Notes: generated from the sequence alone by a model not told the origin. A stretch of DNA of 64,000 bases from Thozetella sp. PMI_491 (GCA_021432635.1 MU270080.1:62001-126000), one strand, 5' to 3'; counted from the first letter of the stretch, positions 34,495-46,271 are shown. Numbers and translations are program-made.

Positions 34495-34501
34495 TGACTC
34501 T
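34495..34501 (+). promoter_or_regulatory. Near-match CPC1/Gcn4 site (TGACTCT)
   Basis: Six of seven bases match TGACTCA; it lies 166 bases upstream of the aro2 start, a usual distance for amino-acid control elements. A heptamer with a mismatch is weak evidence. Confidence 0.3.
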
Positions 34502-34879
34502 TCTCGCAGGACGAAACAGCCCACCAAAATTTATTCTATGAGCTACACGTCCGCCGGCACCGGTGCCCCGCCATTTTGGGGGAAGTGGGGCAAAGTGACT
34601 TTCGCCGTCACTTGTCAGACGATTTCCAAAGACAGCTCCTACCCTTCCACGACGAGAGATAGGCCAAGTGCTGATTCTGTGCTCTCCACCGCCGAGACTA
34701 ACTAGAAATTGGGTTTTATGATAGTTCCTCCTTTCTATTCTCTCTCTCTCTTTCCTTCAGGCTCTAGCTAGCCCAAGTCCAACGACTTAGTATACTCTGT
34801 TCAACGGGTAGTTCACATGGATGGTGCGGAGATGCACTGACCACCGCGCTGGTACCTACGTTCCCTTCGCTTCTAAACC

Positions 34880-34886
34880 TGACTCA
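34880..34886 (+). promoter_or_regulatory. CPC1/Gcn4-type site (TGACTCA)
   Basis: A perfect palindromic heptamer in the divergent promoter, 551 bases from the aro2 start and 466 from the aim22 start. Aro genes are known targets of Gcn4/CPC1; binding here is inferred. Confidence 0.4.
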
Positions 34887-35351
34887 CTCTCATGCCCTAA
34901 CCATGTATGTATCTGGAAATGGGCTGCTGTTTTTCTTCTCCTTAACAAAGAGGCTTGAAGCACAGTACCAGATTTAGGTAGCTGAGCATGCATCCACGTT
35001 TCCCGAGAAACATGGGGCGGCGGAACCCCAGGTTAAGTAAGACAGTACCTGGGTACCGGGGCTGTTCCTGCCATCCAATTGAGGCTCCCGATTGGTTCGC
35101 CGACAGGGATGACAAGCTGCAAGATCTGCCCAGTCCCGGGCCCCATTTCTGCATCTCAGCTACATACCTCGAAGGACGCCTCGCAGATCCTCCCCCCCTT
35201 CAAGGAGGCTGCTGGTTCCGATCCATCCGTTGCTTGCATTGGCCGCCCATGAAGCAGTAACCCCCATCGCAGATCTCTGCACACACCCACGGCCGCCGAA
35301 CCTGCTCTGCTCCGAGGCTGAGGAAGTGAGGCAGGCTCAAGCACCCTCCTC

Positions 35352-36715
35352 ATGGCCTCCCTCCAGTGCAGGGTCCGGCAGCCTCTAAGGTGGATCGCAC
35401 GACCGCTCTTGAGGCACGAGACCGTTGCGCAAAATGCCCGACAGCGCAGCATCAGCACGCTCTCGGACCGCGTGCAAATATATCGCTCCCCTTTCCACGA
35501 CCCGTACCTCAACCTGTCTATAGAGCACCACCTGCTCCAGAAGAGCCACCCGGACTCCACCGTGCTGTTTCTCTATGTGAACACGCCCTGCGTCGTCGTC
35601 GGGCGCAACCAGAACCCATGGCTGGAGGTCAACCTGCGGGCTCTGCGCGCCGGTATCCCGGCTCAGACAGCTGGCGATTCTGCGCTGTCCGCCGAGACCG
35701 GCCCCGTGCCGCTCGTCCGGCGGCGCTCGGGCGGCGGAACCGTCTTCCACGATCGGGGAAATGTGAACTGGACCGTCATCTGCCCCCCAGCCGTCTTCGA
35801 CCGCGACCGCCACGCCGAGATGGTGGTGCGCGCACTCGGGCGGCTTGGCGTTCAGGGCGTGCGCGTCAACGAGCGTCATGACATCGTGCAGGACGTTCAG
35901 AGGTCGGATGGCCGGTCGTCGACGTTCAAGGTATCTGGGTCCGCGTACAAGTTGACGCGCCTGCGCTCGCTCCACCACGGGACCTGCCTCCTTTCATCGC
36001 CAAACCTGGGCCGCATCGGCAGCTTGCTGCGCTCGCCTGCAGAGCCGTACATCAAAGCGCGCGGCGTAGAGAGTGTTCGATCGCCGGTCAGGAACGTGGG
36101 GGTCGACATCCAGGGTTTCAATGACGCGGTGATCGAAGAGTTCGGCGCAATGTACGGCGAGGTCGACCTTTCCGGCGCAGACGACGCTGTGGCCGAGCTG
36201 TCCGAAGAAGAGAACGTCAAGAAAGGGCTGGCGGAGCTTCACGTAAGTGATTACTTCGGTGGCCGGAGCAGTCACTCATATCTCTTACTGACTTGACCCT
36301 CTACAGTCCCCCGACTGGATCTATGGCCAGACGCCACAGTTCACCTTCTCTACATGCCCCACGGAGGCAGATGAGCGAGAGCGCCCACCGATGCCTCTTG
36401 ACATCCCTTCAAAGGTGAGCAGCCATACAAGGCTGGTTCAAAAGCCCTTCTAACGTGCCTGGGTAGTTCCGGGCATCCTTAACCATTCGTCACGGCCAGA
36501 TACTAGAGGCCTCGGTCTCTGGGCTCGTGTATGGTGAAGACGTCGAGAGCATGAGCCATGACCAGACCCTGAGCGGGGCTTTAGTGAACCAGACCATATA
36601 TCACATCGCCGACTGGGAGGAGGTGCTGAAGGCGGCTAGCCCCGTGCACGTCGAGGTCGGGGCAACGGGGAGGTGGCTGAACGAGCTATTTGGCGCCCAG
36701 CCCGGCTCAAAATAG
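35352..36715 (+). CDS. aim22: Mitochondrial lipoate-protein ligase / lipoyltransferase
   Basis: Exons 35352-36242, 36307-36414 and 36467-36715 total 416 codons in perfect phase. The first 40 residues are Arg-rich without acids (MASLQCRVRQPLRWIARPLL), a mitochondrial targeting sequence. The LplA core shows LYVNTPCVVVGRNQNPW, the signature RRRSGGGTVFHDRGNVNW and the lysine motif FKVSGSAYKLTRLRSLHHGTCLLSS; the C-terminal accessory domain ends LNELFGAQPGSK. AIM22 in yeast is needed to lipoylate E2 subunits of pyruvate and 2-oxoglutarate dehydrogenase. The gene ends 138 bases from the convergent VPS11 stop. An odd point is that the segment between VQDVQ and STFKVSG is shorter and more variable than usual, but nothing is broken. 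Confidence 0.92.
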
Positions 36716-36853
36716 TCTCCTAGCGGAGCATGTAACCATATTTGTATACAAGTGTCACTTACGACGGCATAGACGGCTTCAAATGGATAGATATGTACCC
36801 AGGGGAATAAAGACGGATATCCTACAGCATCCACAAGAACCAGTCGACGAAAA

Positions 36854-39800
36854 TCACTCCGCAGCCGACGCCCGTATGACCCCACGCCCGTACCAGCTCG
36901 CAATGGTCTTGAACCGATCATCGCTCCTCTCGAGATCGTCCTTGAACAGCTCGTGCCGCTCCGCATTCTCCTCTTGGTTCTTTTTCAGCGCCTTGATGGT
37001 GGCGTTGTCCTGTGCGCACAGCGGGCACTCGACCTGGCCTCCCTCGATCGCCTGCGCACCGCCGGACAAGCACCGCTGATGATACGAGTGCTTGCAGAGG
37101 AAGTGCACGGCCGGCAGCTCGAGCGGCAGCGCGCAGTCGCTACACCGTGTGGCCTGGAAGACGGCGGGTTTGGAGCCGAGATCGCGAATCTCGGCGCGAC
37201 GCTGCTCTGTCTGCTCCCGGAAGGTCGCCGCATCACGCCGATTGGACGCGATGTCGCGTTGCTCGCGCTCGATACGGGCGGCGAGGTACGGCTTGATCAT
37301 GCCCATGGTCGCAACGCCACTTTTGGCGAGAGCCTGGACCACCTGCAGCGGCGCCATGAGGCCGTCCTTGTCAATGCGGCCGAGGACGGCGGAGAGCTCG
37401 TCGGGCCCCGCTTCCTCAAGGATGCGGGCATCGGACGTAAGGTAGGAAAGAGCTGCCGGGTACAGCTGAGGCTCCTCGGGACCGTATTTTTTCAAGGCCT
37501 TGATAGCGCCTCGCGTGTCCTTAGCGGAAGTGTAAGAGCGGAAGATATCAAAGAGAAGGCCCGACTGCTCCTTAACCAGGGTGGTACCGTCACGGAAGTC
37601 CGACAAGTGAGAGAGCAAGAGAACGTTGGAGTCTTCAATGGGCGGCCTGTCCTGCCCTTTGCCGGCGATGAGAGCCTTGGCTTTTTCTTCCCACTCTTCG
37701 CGATGAGCTTCGCCCTTCTTCTCAGCGGATTTGTGCAGATACATCTCGAATAGGGTGGTGTAGAGGTCTGTCCTATCTGACTGGGAGAGGGTATCCTCCT
37801 TTAGGCAGGCCTCGAGGAAGATGATAAACTCGTCTGTGTGGTCGATAAAAGAGGAGAAGGCGGTTCTTGGGCGTGGCGGGGTATACTGAGGAGGTGAGTC
37901 GTCTTGGTCGACCGCGATCGCCCGATCGCTGACCGTTGCTGGTATGTTGCCCGTGGTTGCAGGTGTAGCGGTAGCCGAGTTATTCATGTATGGTAGCGGG
38001 AGTAAATTGCTGAGGTTCTGGACTGCACTCGCGGCGCCGGCGGCGAATCCGCCGTTGCTTACCACGGGCGCGGCATCTGCCGCCACAGGCACAGGGTCAA
38101 CTTTTGGTCGATACTTTCCTGTATAGTAATCGATGAATAGCTGCGTAGCATCCGCGGGGCAGTTCTCGATGAGCACCCGGGCATACTTCATGAGACACGG
38201 ATAGGCCTATGCGCTATTAGTACAGTATGGTGGTCGTAGGGGCTTCGTGTTGGCAGCTTACCGTCTCGGGGTCGAGATGCCAGATGTAGTTGAGTGCTTC
38301 GCTGTATGCCTTCGAGTCCTCGATCAGAATATCCACGACCAGCTCATTTTCCCCGTGCTGCTTGGAAAGGTATGCTGCCTGCTCGTAGTATCCACCTTGC
38401 CTGCACATGGCTATCGCGGTGTCCGGGTCAAATTTGAGCTCGCCGGGAGACTTGATGAATTTCTCCAGCTTGTCGATATCTTTGAGCTTTGCATAGCAGT
38501 TGAGGAGCAAGGTTGTGTGGTCTTCGGTCGCCTTGTGATGCTTGTGGAGCTCTTCCAAGTACTCGATGAGGTTGTGTATCCGCTGCGTATCCAAGAACTT
38601 CCTGATCACTTGCGACGGCTCTGTGCTATCGATGGCCTTGATATACTGCGCCATGGCCTCATTGTAACTACCCTTCTGGTAGAGGAAGTCACCATACTTC
38701 CGGAAGATGATGTTGTGCTGCCGGCCGTCCATGCCGGCCTTCTGGGCGAGCTCGATGGCGAGGTTGTAGAGGTTTCGCTGGTAGAGCAGCTCTAGTCTCT
38801 GCGCCAACGGCTTCTCGTGGTATCGGTAGATCTTTCCGACCTTGCCGTCCTGTGTGAGTGTGTAGAGATCACCCCAGATCTGGAAGATCGACACCACGTT
38901 TGCGAGCGCGAACTCTGTGTGTGCTATCAACCTCAGTTCGGGTTGGAGAAGGGTAAGGGTATGCGAAGGCCCATCCACGGCAGCGCCGCCGAACGGCCGA
39001 CGGCCTGAATCCGCACCTAGGTCCGATGTAGACTGCGGTGGGGACACTATGGCAACATAATCCTTGAAGACGGAAGCCAGGACCTTCGGTGATTCGTACG
39101 CTGTTGGCGGGCCTCTCCCATCGAGATCGTAGCGGTAGATCGCGTCGTCCCGGGCCACCACGATTTCTCCAGTCTTCTTGTCTACCGTCATACAACCTAG
39201 ACCGCAACCGTTTTCTTCGACGATCCGCGGAGGCTGGCCTTGACCCTTGCCGGATATCACCAACTTCAATATCTTCGATGTCGTAGCGACGAACAGGGTC
39301 GTGAGGCTGTCCTCCGTGTGCAGCTCCACCCCTGTAATCGGCTCTTCTGATTCGTGTACAATACGCTGCCTGGTCCCTCGATCGTGAATCAAGTCGCCGC
39401 GAATCACTGTCACAGCTCCGTTCGCAAAGCCGACAGCCAGCTGGGTGAGGTCTTCCGTGGCCGTGAAGGCAGAGACCTAGACGTCCTGGTCAGTGCTAGC
39501 AGCTCGGCGATCGGGAAATGAGAGTGCTCACAGGAAACTGAGACCTTCCGTTATTGATATGCACGGTGCTCAAGCATGTCGGAATCCCCGTCTTCTTCAC
39601 AGGCTTGTCCAACGCCCAGACTTTCAAGATCGGCTCGCCGAGATCGCCCTGCAATGCAGCTCGATATCAGCATTCACCCATTGCTTCAGTTCGCATCCAG
39701 CCCGGGATCTTCCACAAACCACCGTCGATGAGACCTACCGCGACAGTGACCAGCAAGCTCGTGCCCTCGACCTGGCGCATGTGTGTGATGGCCCCCGCCT

Positions 39801-40065
39801 CGCACGCTTGGAAGCTCCGCACGATCTTCCAACTGGGTCCGACGATCCGGACTAAGCCGTCGCGGCTTCCCAGAAAGAGACTCTCGGAGCCGGAGCACAC
39901 GGAAGATACATCGTTGCTGTTATTCTCGAGGAAGGATCGCGTCTCGTCGTCGGCGAGCTTGATTTGGGAGACTTCAAAGAAGTCGAACGACTTCCACTGT
40001 TTCGTCTTGGTTAGTGGCAATCGCTAGCGGAGCGCTGAGGGTCGGAAGACGCACGTTGAGAGCCA
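36854..40065 (-). CDS. vps11: Vps11/Pep5, RING subunit of the HOPS and CORVET tethering complexes
   Basis: Five exons (40065-40054, 39996-39739, 39648-39532, 39476-38262, 38206-36854) add up to exactly 985 codons. The first exon encodes only MALN and is joined to WKSFDFFEV, the usual Vps11 start. An N-terminal beta-propeller (SLFLGSRDGLVRIVG, VWALDKPVK) is followed by the clathrin-repeat helical solenoid (YNLAIELAQKAGMDG, IFRKYGDFLYQKGSYNEAMAQYIKAI) and a C-terminal RING-H2: C-S-D-C, then C-K-H-S-Y-H-Q-R-C, then C-P-L-C. Vps11 is an E-class vacuolar protein sorting factor bridging Vps18 and Vps39/Vps8 in endosome-vacuole fusion. A Pro/Ala-rich loop (residues about 570-640) is a lineage-specific addition. 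A telomere-like box lies 177 bases before the start. Confidence 0.95.
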
Positions 40066-40428
40066 TTTCTATGTCCCCATTCTTTGGTTGCAAGTCGCCG
40101 TTTCACCGATGGCTGGTTTTGTGGGAGAAACAGGCGCCCGTTGTAGTTGCGATTATGTGGTTGGAGCCTGGCGGATTGCAATGACGCTGCACATGCGGCG
40201 CATAGCTTAGCTCGTCGGAGCTTGAGCTGGACCCCGGCATTCCTAACCCTAACCCTTCCAAGCCCACTGCATAGCAACCTCGGAACCTACTGGATCGTTT
40301 GCAGGTGTGAATATCGACACAGTGAGTTAGGGCATCTAGTATTCATTATTTATATTGGTGTAAATCAGGGGTATCTAACTGACGAAAATACACGCTATGC
40401 ATCACATCATGGTGCTTCACGAGTTGAG
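40066..40428. other. Promoter of vps11 / 3' flank of mlh3
   Basis: This 363-base spacer holds the telobox described separately and no coding frame. Confidence 0.6.
40242..40255. promoter_or_regulatory. Telobox: two-and-a-third telomere-type units in the vps11 promoter
   Basis: CCTAACCCTAACCC equals GGGTTAGGGTTAGG on the other strand, matching the TTAGGG telomere repeat of filamentous fungi. Interstitial boxes of this kind in promoters bind Tbf1/Rap1-type Myb proteins in other fungi. Only about two units are present, so it is unlikely to be a healed telomere. Confidence 0.5.
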
Positions 40429-43400
40429 CTATCGCTTCTTCGCCTTGGCCCATGCCCTCAGCCTTTCCCCAAAGTCCTGATCTGGCTGCTCATAGTCAAA
40501 CGTTGGGTTGGTCTTTTTATCTGGTCCAATGTGGACGGCGGGCACCATGGAAGGCCGTCCATGAGCACACTGGAAGGGAAAGGCGCACTTCGTTAGCCGC
40601 TGTAGAAGCACTCTGCACTCCTCTAGGGACAAGGGGTCGTTAAACATGATGGCAGCTAGAGCAAAGTTAACCCTAGGTCTTCAAAGTTCCAATTTTGGGG
40701 GACTTACACCGGCAGGATCGGGAGTTTATGAGGTCCAGGATGCCCTGGGGGCAACCATGGAACCTCGAAACCCAGTCCCGGTTAGAGTCAGATCCGCAAT
40801 CTACCTCATTTTCCTTAGAGATCGTAGAGCGAGGTTCGTCGTGCAAGCTCCACGCCTCCTTGCGCAGCAAGTCAATTAGCAACCGCGGTTCAGCGCGGCA
40901 ACGCTCCAGTATGCTGGGCGGGAGACTCTGGATATCGACCTTGACCACTGGCTTCCGAGACTGCTCTGACCGATAGTTGACCGCAAATATCTCGTACGAG
41001 ATGCCCCAGCGTTCAAAATGGCTCCGAAACCGGATGAGCAGGTCACCCTCCTGCTTAGTGACATCGAATCGCAGAGGTTTCCCTGGGCTCTCAGTTCGAG
41101 CCTTCCAGGTCCCTTTGTCCAGCGCGAAGTAGTTCTCGATCAGCTCCTCTACTCGACACCTTTCATCAGCGGCATGCTGATCGACAAGAACTAGCAGATA
41201 CCCTGTTCGATCCTGTCCTACCTCGGAAGGTCTATCAGGCTCCCAGGGGACTTTGACGAGAATGAACTTCTCATCAACCTGAGCAACAACCTCAGCCAGT
41301 TTCAAGCCTTGACGCGAAATTTTGCCCCAAAGAGCCTTGGACGAAGCCTCACCAGCACCACCGAAGGTGAGGCCGGTCGAAGACCCGGGGATACGATCGT
41401 TTCCGGCGCATTCTCCAAACCCGAGCGAGCTATAAACGTCAGGCACGCGCTCAATCTGCGGCTCGGTCGGCTCGAAGACAGGGTTTTTCCACGTCGACAA
41501 GAGATCTTTTAACCAAGGCGCTGTCTCTGGCTCTTCTGCCTCCTTACGGTCCTTCGGGTGCCGGAACGACAGTCGCTTCTCCGCCACTAGGTTATTTCCC
41601 TGCTTGATGAACCCAGTCCTTGTGTCGACGAGGAACCGGACTTTAGTCACTGGGTCTATCCAGGCCGTGGTGCTTTCCGCGTCAGTCTCTGGTATCGTAT
41701 TTGGGTCGATGTCTCCAGCGGCGGTCCCCTCAGGTACATCTGCAGGTGCATTTGCAGAATGTAGAGCGTCGTCGACATCAAAAGGCTTCCTAAAAAGCAC
41801 TCCATTCTTATCGATCCATCGACGAGTAGGTGCGAAATGCCCTGAACTCGGTGGAGTGTCGCCATGTGTCTGCATGCCATCTAGGTCCTCCCCGTTAATA
41901 GCAACAGCGTCAGTCTCCTGACTCTTGGGAGGCGGCCGGATGGGGCCGCTTGACTTCACCCTTGACCACATATCAAAGGGCGACCCAGCCCTTCTTTCTG
42001 ATTGATCGCGTGCCGAGAGAGCTGCACTAGAGCTTCTCAGATTCCGGGCCCTGGTGGACAGTCTTGCCCTAGGCACAATCTGTTGAGAGGCCCTCGGCCT
42101 TCGGACCTGAGACGACGGAGTCGTATCCCACCCTGATTCTTCTGCCGTGGAAGCCGCCTGTACTCGCAGCTGTTGAAAGGCATTGGCCGGCCGAGGCTGG
42201 AAATGATACTTCTTAAGGAATTCGTGGGCCATAGCTTGAATCAGACTAGTGACCGCCGCCAGACTTTGATGCCGGTCGTCCAGGAGGGCGTCAATATCCC
42301 AATCTAACCCAGACTGTGGTTGATCGAGTGAAACCTGGAGGAAGAACATGGGCCACTTATCGACGCCCTTTCTCAACCTCATCTCGGTTACTGCATGGCT
42401 CTCGTTTGCTCTGAGCCCCTCCTCAGCCCTGACCTGCACTATCTCTTCTGCAATCCCAAAGCTAGAGTTTGCAAAAGTCTGGTTCATCTCCTCAAAAAGG
42501 ACGTTGGAGCGATGCTCGTTTGACAGCGGCTTGATGCCAAGGGCAATAAACTGAATCCGTTTCGTTGCCACGGGTAAGCGAGAAACACAGCCGCGAATGG
42601 TCACGCCCGGTGCGGAAGCCCCAATCGCCACCCACGAGTCCAAATCCCCGGCATCGCACAAAGAAGCTTGTACGAGTAGCCTTGGAGCTCGACACAGCAG
42701 GTCCTCTGCCAGATTTCCTTGTACATCATGCTTGCTTAAGGAAGCTGGAGCTCGTAGAGAGATGGTTTTCTTGGTACCAACATCTCGTAAGGAGACATTG
42801 GCTGCTCCATGCCAGGAAATTAGCAGAGCCGCCACTTCAGCGACGAGGCGGTCGAAGTCTTTCGAGAACCCAACACGCTCTGCTTCCTGCGCCCGATGCT
42901 TGACCCGGACTGGCATAAAGCCAAAGAGATCTCGCACCGTCACACGGGTACCGCTCGAAAAGGCCAGGAACATCTGCTCAGGGTGAGCGGGTAGGTCTCG
43001 GGCTACAACTTTGGAGTTGTGGATGGCCAAGTAGTTGTGTGAATGATACTCTTTATGGTGGGATGCAATAGCGAGCAGAGATAGCGTGCCTAATGACGCG
43101 ATGAAGTCGCCGTTCCTCCCATGGACATCCTCTTGCGGTGGATACCGGGAAGTGTCTGACAGTACAGGTCAGCTTCTGCATGACTCTGGCTAATGATTAT
43201 GGCGACTCACAATGCAGCTTCCCAAGCCCGCCATCCTCGTGGAAGTCGGCGGGTGGGATGCCCACGCCGTTATCCTCGACGGAGCAGTTTCCCCGGCTGT
43301 AGTCGACCGAGATGTTGATCTTCGATGCACCTGCATCTAGTGCATTTTTGACGAGTCCATGAATGACCACGTTGAGCGAGGTGAGGACTACCGAGGACTT

Positions 43401-43442
43401 AATTCGTGCAACAACGTCCCCTGGCAGCGGCTTGATCGACAT
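40429..43442 (-). CDS. mlh3: MutL homologue Mlh3 (mismatch repair and meiotic crossover endonuclease subunit)
   Basis: Exons 43442-43211, 43155-40708 and 40655-40429 sum to 969 codons. The N-terminal GHKL ATPase has motif I in VIHGLVKNALDAGA and motif II VEDNGVGIP, then SRYPPQ and GTLSLLAIASHH. The central region is poorly conserved. The C-terminal endonuclease domain carries DQHAADERCRVEE (metal-binding DQHA-x2-E-x4-E type), then CRSAIMFNDPLSLEEC and the terminal CPF-like CAFPFQCAHGRPSM. Mlh3 pairs with Mlh1 to nick DNA in crossover formation and insertion/deletion repair. ENALDAGA in most MutL proteins appears here as KNALDAGA; the usual catalytic Glu is replaced by Lys, which is known from some Mlh3 proteins only as far as I recall loosely and should be compared. 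All splice sites are canonical. Confidence 0.95.
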
Positions 43443-44191
43443 ATTCGTCGTTGGTGCGGCATCGCGGGCTCAAAACAGTTGGATCGTGCGTGAGATACTT
43501 GCTAGTGTTCACTTCAGGCTCCACGCAAAAGATCAAACCCATCTGATCACGAGGGGCGATAGGATGAGGTCACCAGGTCAGCCTCGAGGCTGCCACGGAA
43601 GGAGGCATGATTGTTGACGGTATCGGAGGAATGGTTCTTCCGCCCCCGCAAGCGAGCAAATGGGGCGGTTGCCCGGTGGGCCTCTCCCGTCATGGTTCCT
43701 CGACCCTTGAACCTGAGCAACCCGGCGATCCAGTCCAGAGATTAGGCTGATAGAGTGATTGCCTCGCAGTCGATGGTTTGCGCCTCCAACGCACAAAACT
43801 CGCCGACGACCAAGATCCCCGCTACGTACGGACGATGCTAGACAGGCGCCACTGTCCTTCTGACACTTGACCGGCCCAACCGATTCAGAACGCTTGGGGC
43901 GTGCTCCGGGCTCATTTCTTGCAAGTGCCTGCCCGCATTCCGCGATTCGCCGACGCATTGTCGCCCGACTTTCCACCCAGCAAGTCCCTGCCTCCGGCAC
44001 TCGCCAACTCACGCTTTCAGACGGGATTAGCTATCGCTTGCCCTGCCCGGCCTCGGCTTCCAGCTCGCCCTAGACCAATAGCCCTACTGCTTGACACGAG
44101 GCAGCCAACCAACGCCGCCCTAGATCCGGACGCTTGTTCCGCCTTACCCACCACGCCAGAACCCGCGCTATTCTGTCGCCGCCCTAACGGA
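43443..44191. other. Divergent promoter region of mlh3 and the Ser/Thr-rich gene
   Basis: The plus-strand frame of the next gene is open from 43901 but has no ATG before 44192. I see no other coding sequence here. Confidence 0.5.
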
Positions 44192-45718
44192 ATGGCCATG
44201 ACCGAGACGTCTCCCCAACCGCCTGGTATTGTACCCATTTCCTCTCCCCTGAGCCATCTTCCTCCTTTTTCCTTCTGCCCGCCAGCGCGACCTCGGATCG
44301 CCATGTCTCCCTTCTCCACTTTCCGCGCCAGCCACAACTGGTCGTCGTCGGCCCTCCCACCCAGGCCGATTCTTGTGACTGACAGCCTCCCAGGCCGCTC
44401 CGACCGACCGGGCCGCCGCCGACCTTTCTCCACGTTGATGAAGAAGCTAGCAAACCTGAAGACAGGATCAGGCGAGAGCGGCCATACGCGAAAGTCGACT
44501 AAGAAACGTCCCTCCAAGAACAACAACCCGTACCCCGAGTCTGGCCGCATCGGACCGAGCAGGCACTACAATAGCCAGCCATCCCTCTCTACCGCCCGCT
44601 CCCTGCGGACAGCCAGTGCCTCGTCTCTCTCCGGGCGGACATCAACCGAAGACGAGCCTCCCACGACAGCGGAGGGCGCGAGGTCTGTAGCACCAACGGT
44701 GTCGACCGATCACGAAGCTGCGCGGTCAATTACCGCTCCATCACATAGAGGGTCATCTCTGGGTGGCACAAGTCGGACGGCAAACGGCGGCGTCGAGTCG
44801 CGGAGGGGTGGAGACAGCACATTCTCGTCACCCTCGCCCTCGGTCCGATCGCTTACGACAACCCTCACCACAATCCAGTCGCTTGCCCCTAACGGCGGGG
44901 CCCAGAACAGCGCCGCGCATTCCACGCACCACGGCTACCACCCGCAGCAGTCCGCCACGATTCACTTCAATCAGCCATTCCCTACGACCTCTCCTGCCCT
45001 AGCAATCCCGTCCCACCTGGTGCCCACCGCGGGGCAGACCGGTCACCCCACCACCTATGCAACTGCTACGGCGAACAACCTCCTCACCGATAATGCTTCG
45101 ATCTTAACTCTTGCGTCCTCTTCCAAGCGCCGCCGCCGCCGATCATTCGACACAGATGCCTCGGTTCGCGCACTCGCTCCATCTTCCCTATTCGGCGGTA
45201 GCCGTGAGTCGTTGCCGCTAAGCGTACTGAGTGCCACCATCGACGGTGCGGGGCCAACCACGCCCGGTCTGCATCGCGGTGCCAGCGGCATGGCTGCAGA
45301 GCGGACAAGTATCTACTCGGCTACCGGCATCATGGCGAGCGAGCGAAATAGCTTCTACGCAAAGCCGGGGCTAGGGACAGGCACTGGTACGGGAGGTGAT
45401 GGAGCCAGCGTCAGAAGCGGCCTGCTTGGTCATGGTCGTGCGGATAGCGTAACGGGCAGCATTGGCGGGCTGGCCACCAGCCCGTTGGCAAGCCCCAGGG
45501 ACCTTCTCGCCGAGAGAGAGAGGAGCGGTGTTGAAGAAGAAGACGAAGATGAGAGGTGCAGCGAGGACAATAATGGCAAGGAGCCTGGAGACGAACATGA
45601 GAATTCCGCTGGCCAGGATATAGAAGAGGAGGAACAGAATTCTCATGCAGGCAATACCGACAGGGAAACAGCGAAAAAGCCCGAGGCAGATCGCGAGCAA
45701 AAGGGCGGGAAAGAGTAG
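44192..45718 (+). CDS. Conserved Ser/Thr-rich ascomycete protein, often labelled polycystin-like, function unknown
   Basis: An intronless frame of 508 codons from the first ATG (MAMTETSPQPPG); a second ATG at 44303 (MSPFSTFRASHN) is where conserved sequence seems to begin and may be the real start. Low-complexity Ser/Thr/Arg segments dominate. A highly structured, conserved block runs from SATIHFNQPFPTT through SHLVPTA, TATANNLLTDNASILTLASSSKRRRRRSFD to ERTSIYSATGIMASERNSFYAK and GLLGHGRADSVTGSI. The C-terminus is a long acidic and Gln/Glu-rich tail. I know this block from many Pezizomycotina proteins annotated as Ca2+-modulated cation channel polycystin, but no membrane helix is visible here, so that label looks wrong. 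The KRRRRR stretch could be a nuclear localisation signal. Confidence 0.8.
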   Translation: MAMTETSPQPPGIVPISSPLSHLPPFSFCPPARPRIAMSPFSTFRASHNWSSSALPPRPILVTDSLPGRSDRPGRRRPFSTLMKKLANLKTGSGESGHTRKSTKKRPSKNNNPYPESGRIGPSRHYNSQPSLSTARSLRTASASSLSGRTSTEDEPPTTAEGARSVAPTVSTDHEAARSITAPSHRGSSLGGTSRTANGGVESRRGGDSTFSSPSPSVRSLTTTLTTIQSLAPNGGAQNSAAHSTHHGYHPQQSATIHFNQPFPTTSPALAIPSHLVPTAGQTGHPTTYATATANNLLTDNASILTLASSSKRRRRRSFDTDASVRALAPSSLFGGSRESLPLSVLSATIDGAGPTTPGLHRGASGMAAERTSIYSATGIMASERNSFYAKPGLGTGTGTGGDGASVRSGLLGHGRADSVTGSIGGLATSPLASPRDLLAERERSGVEEEDEDERCSEDNNGKEPGDEHENSAGQDIEEEEQNSHAGNTDRETAKKPEADREQKGGKE

Positions 45719-46271
45719 AGGTTTCCAAACATCCAAGCAGGCCATAGGCTTGCTTTATAGCATCTCGCATGGAGCAGTCAACAGATCAGTCTGCATTCTC
45801 AAGGCACGGAGGGGAAGCATGAGTAGGGATCGGGATCATATTGTTGCGGGGGGCCGAGGAGTCGAGCAGGACGAGGGATGGGATGGTAACAAAGTGGGAT
45901 TAAGAAAGAGTGGCTGCCATCACATGAGCGCAAGCATACAAGATATCAGTGGTTAGTGATTCTTATTAGGGGTCCGGAGGGGGAGGGGCAGGACAACAGG
46001 TGTTGTGTGCTTGCTGAGTGGACACATTCGTAGCTATATTTGATACCCAACTAAATTTATTTGCATTTCGAGTCCTGTTCCGTGTAAGTTAGCTAGACAA
46101 TACGTCTATGCTATGCCGTACGCTACTATATCCATCCAACATGAAGTATCAACAGGCATACGCTGTGTGAAACAGATCACTCGCACACAAGAATGGCTGA
46201 AGATGTCAAGTACCTGTACATTTTACCCTGCTCTAGAGAAAATTCATGTCTGGGTGGTCCTAGTGTTCCTC
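45719..46271. other. Convergent 3' flanks
   Basis: Short spacer between the Ser/Thr-rich gene and the subtilase-like gene. No coding frame or repeat of note. Confidence 0.55.

Larger units (their letters stand above)
34330..35351. other. Divergent promoter region of aro2 and aim22
   Basis: About 1 kb containing a CT-rich tract (34727-34760), two CPC1/Gcn4-type sites listed separately, and no coding frame of note. Confidence 0.6.

Noticed and set aside
40242-40255. Interstitial telomere from a chromosome fusion
   Set aside because: Only about two repeat units, in a promoter between two housekeeping genes, with no change of gene context.
43901-44191. Upstream extension of the Ser/Thr-rich gene
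   Set aside because: The frame is open but begins with GTG and has no ATG; eukaryotic translation should start at 44192 or 44303.
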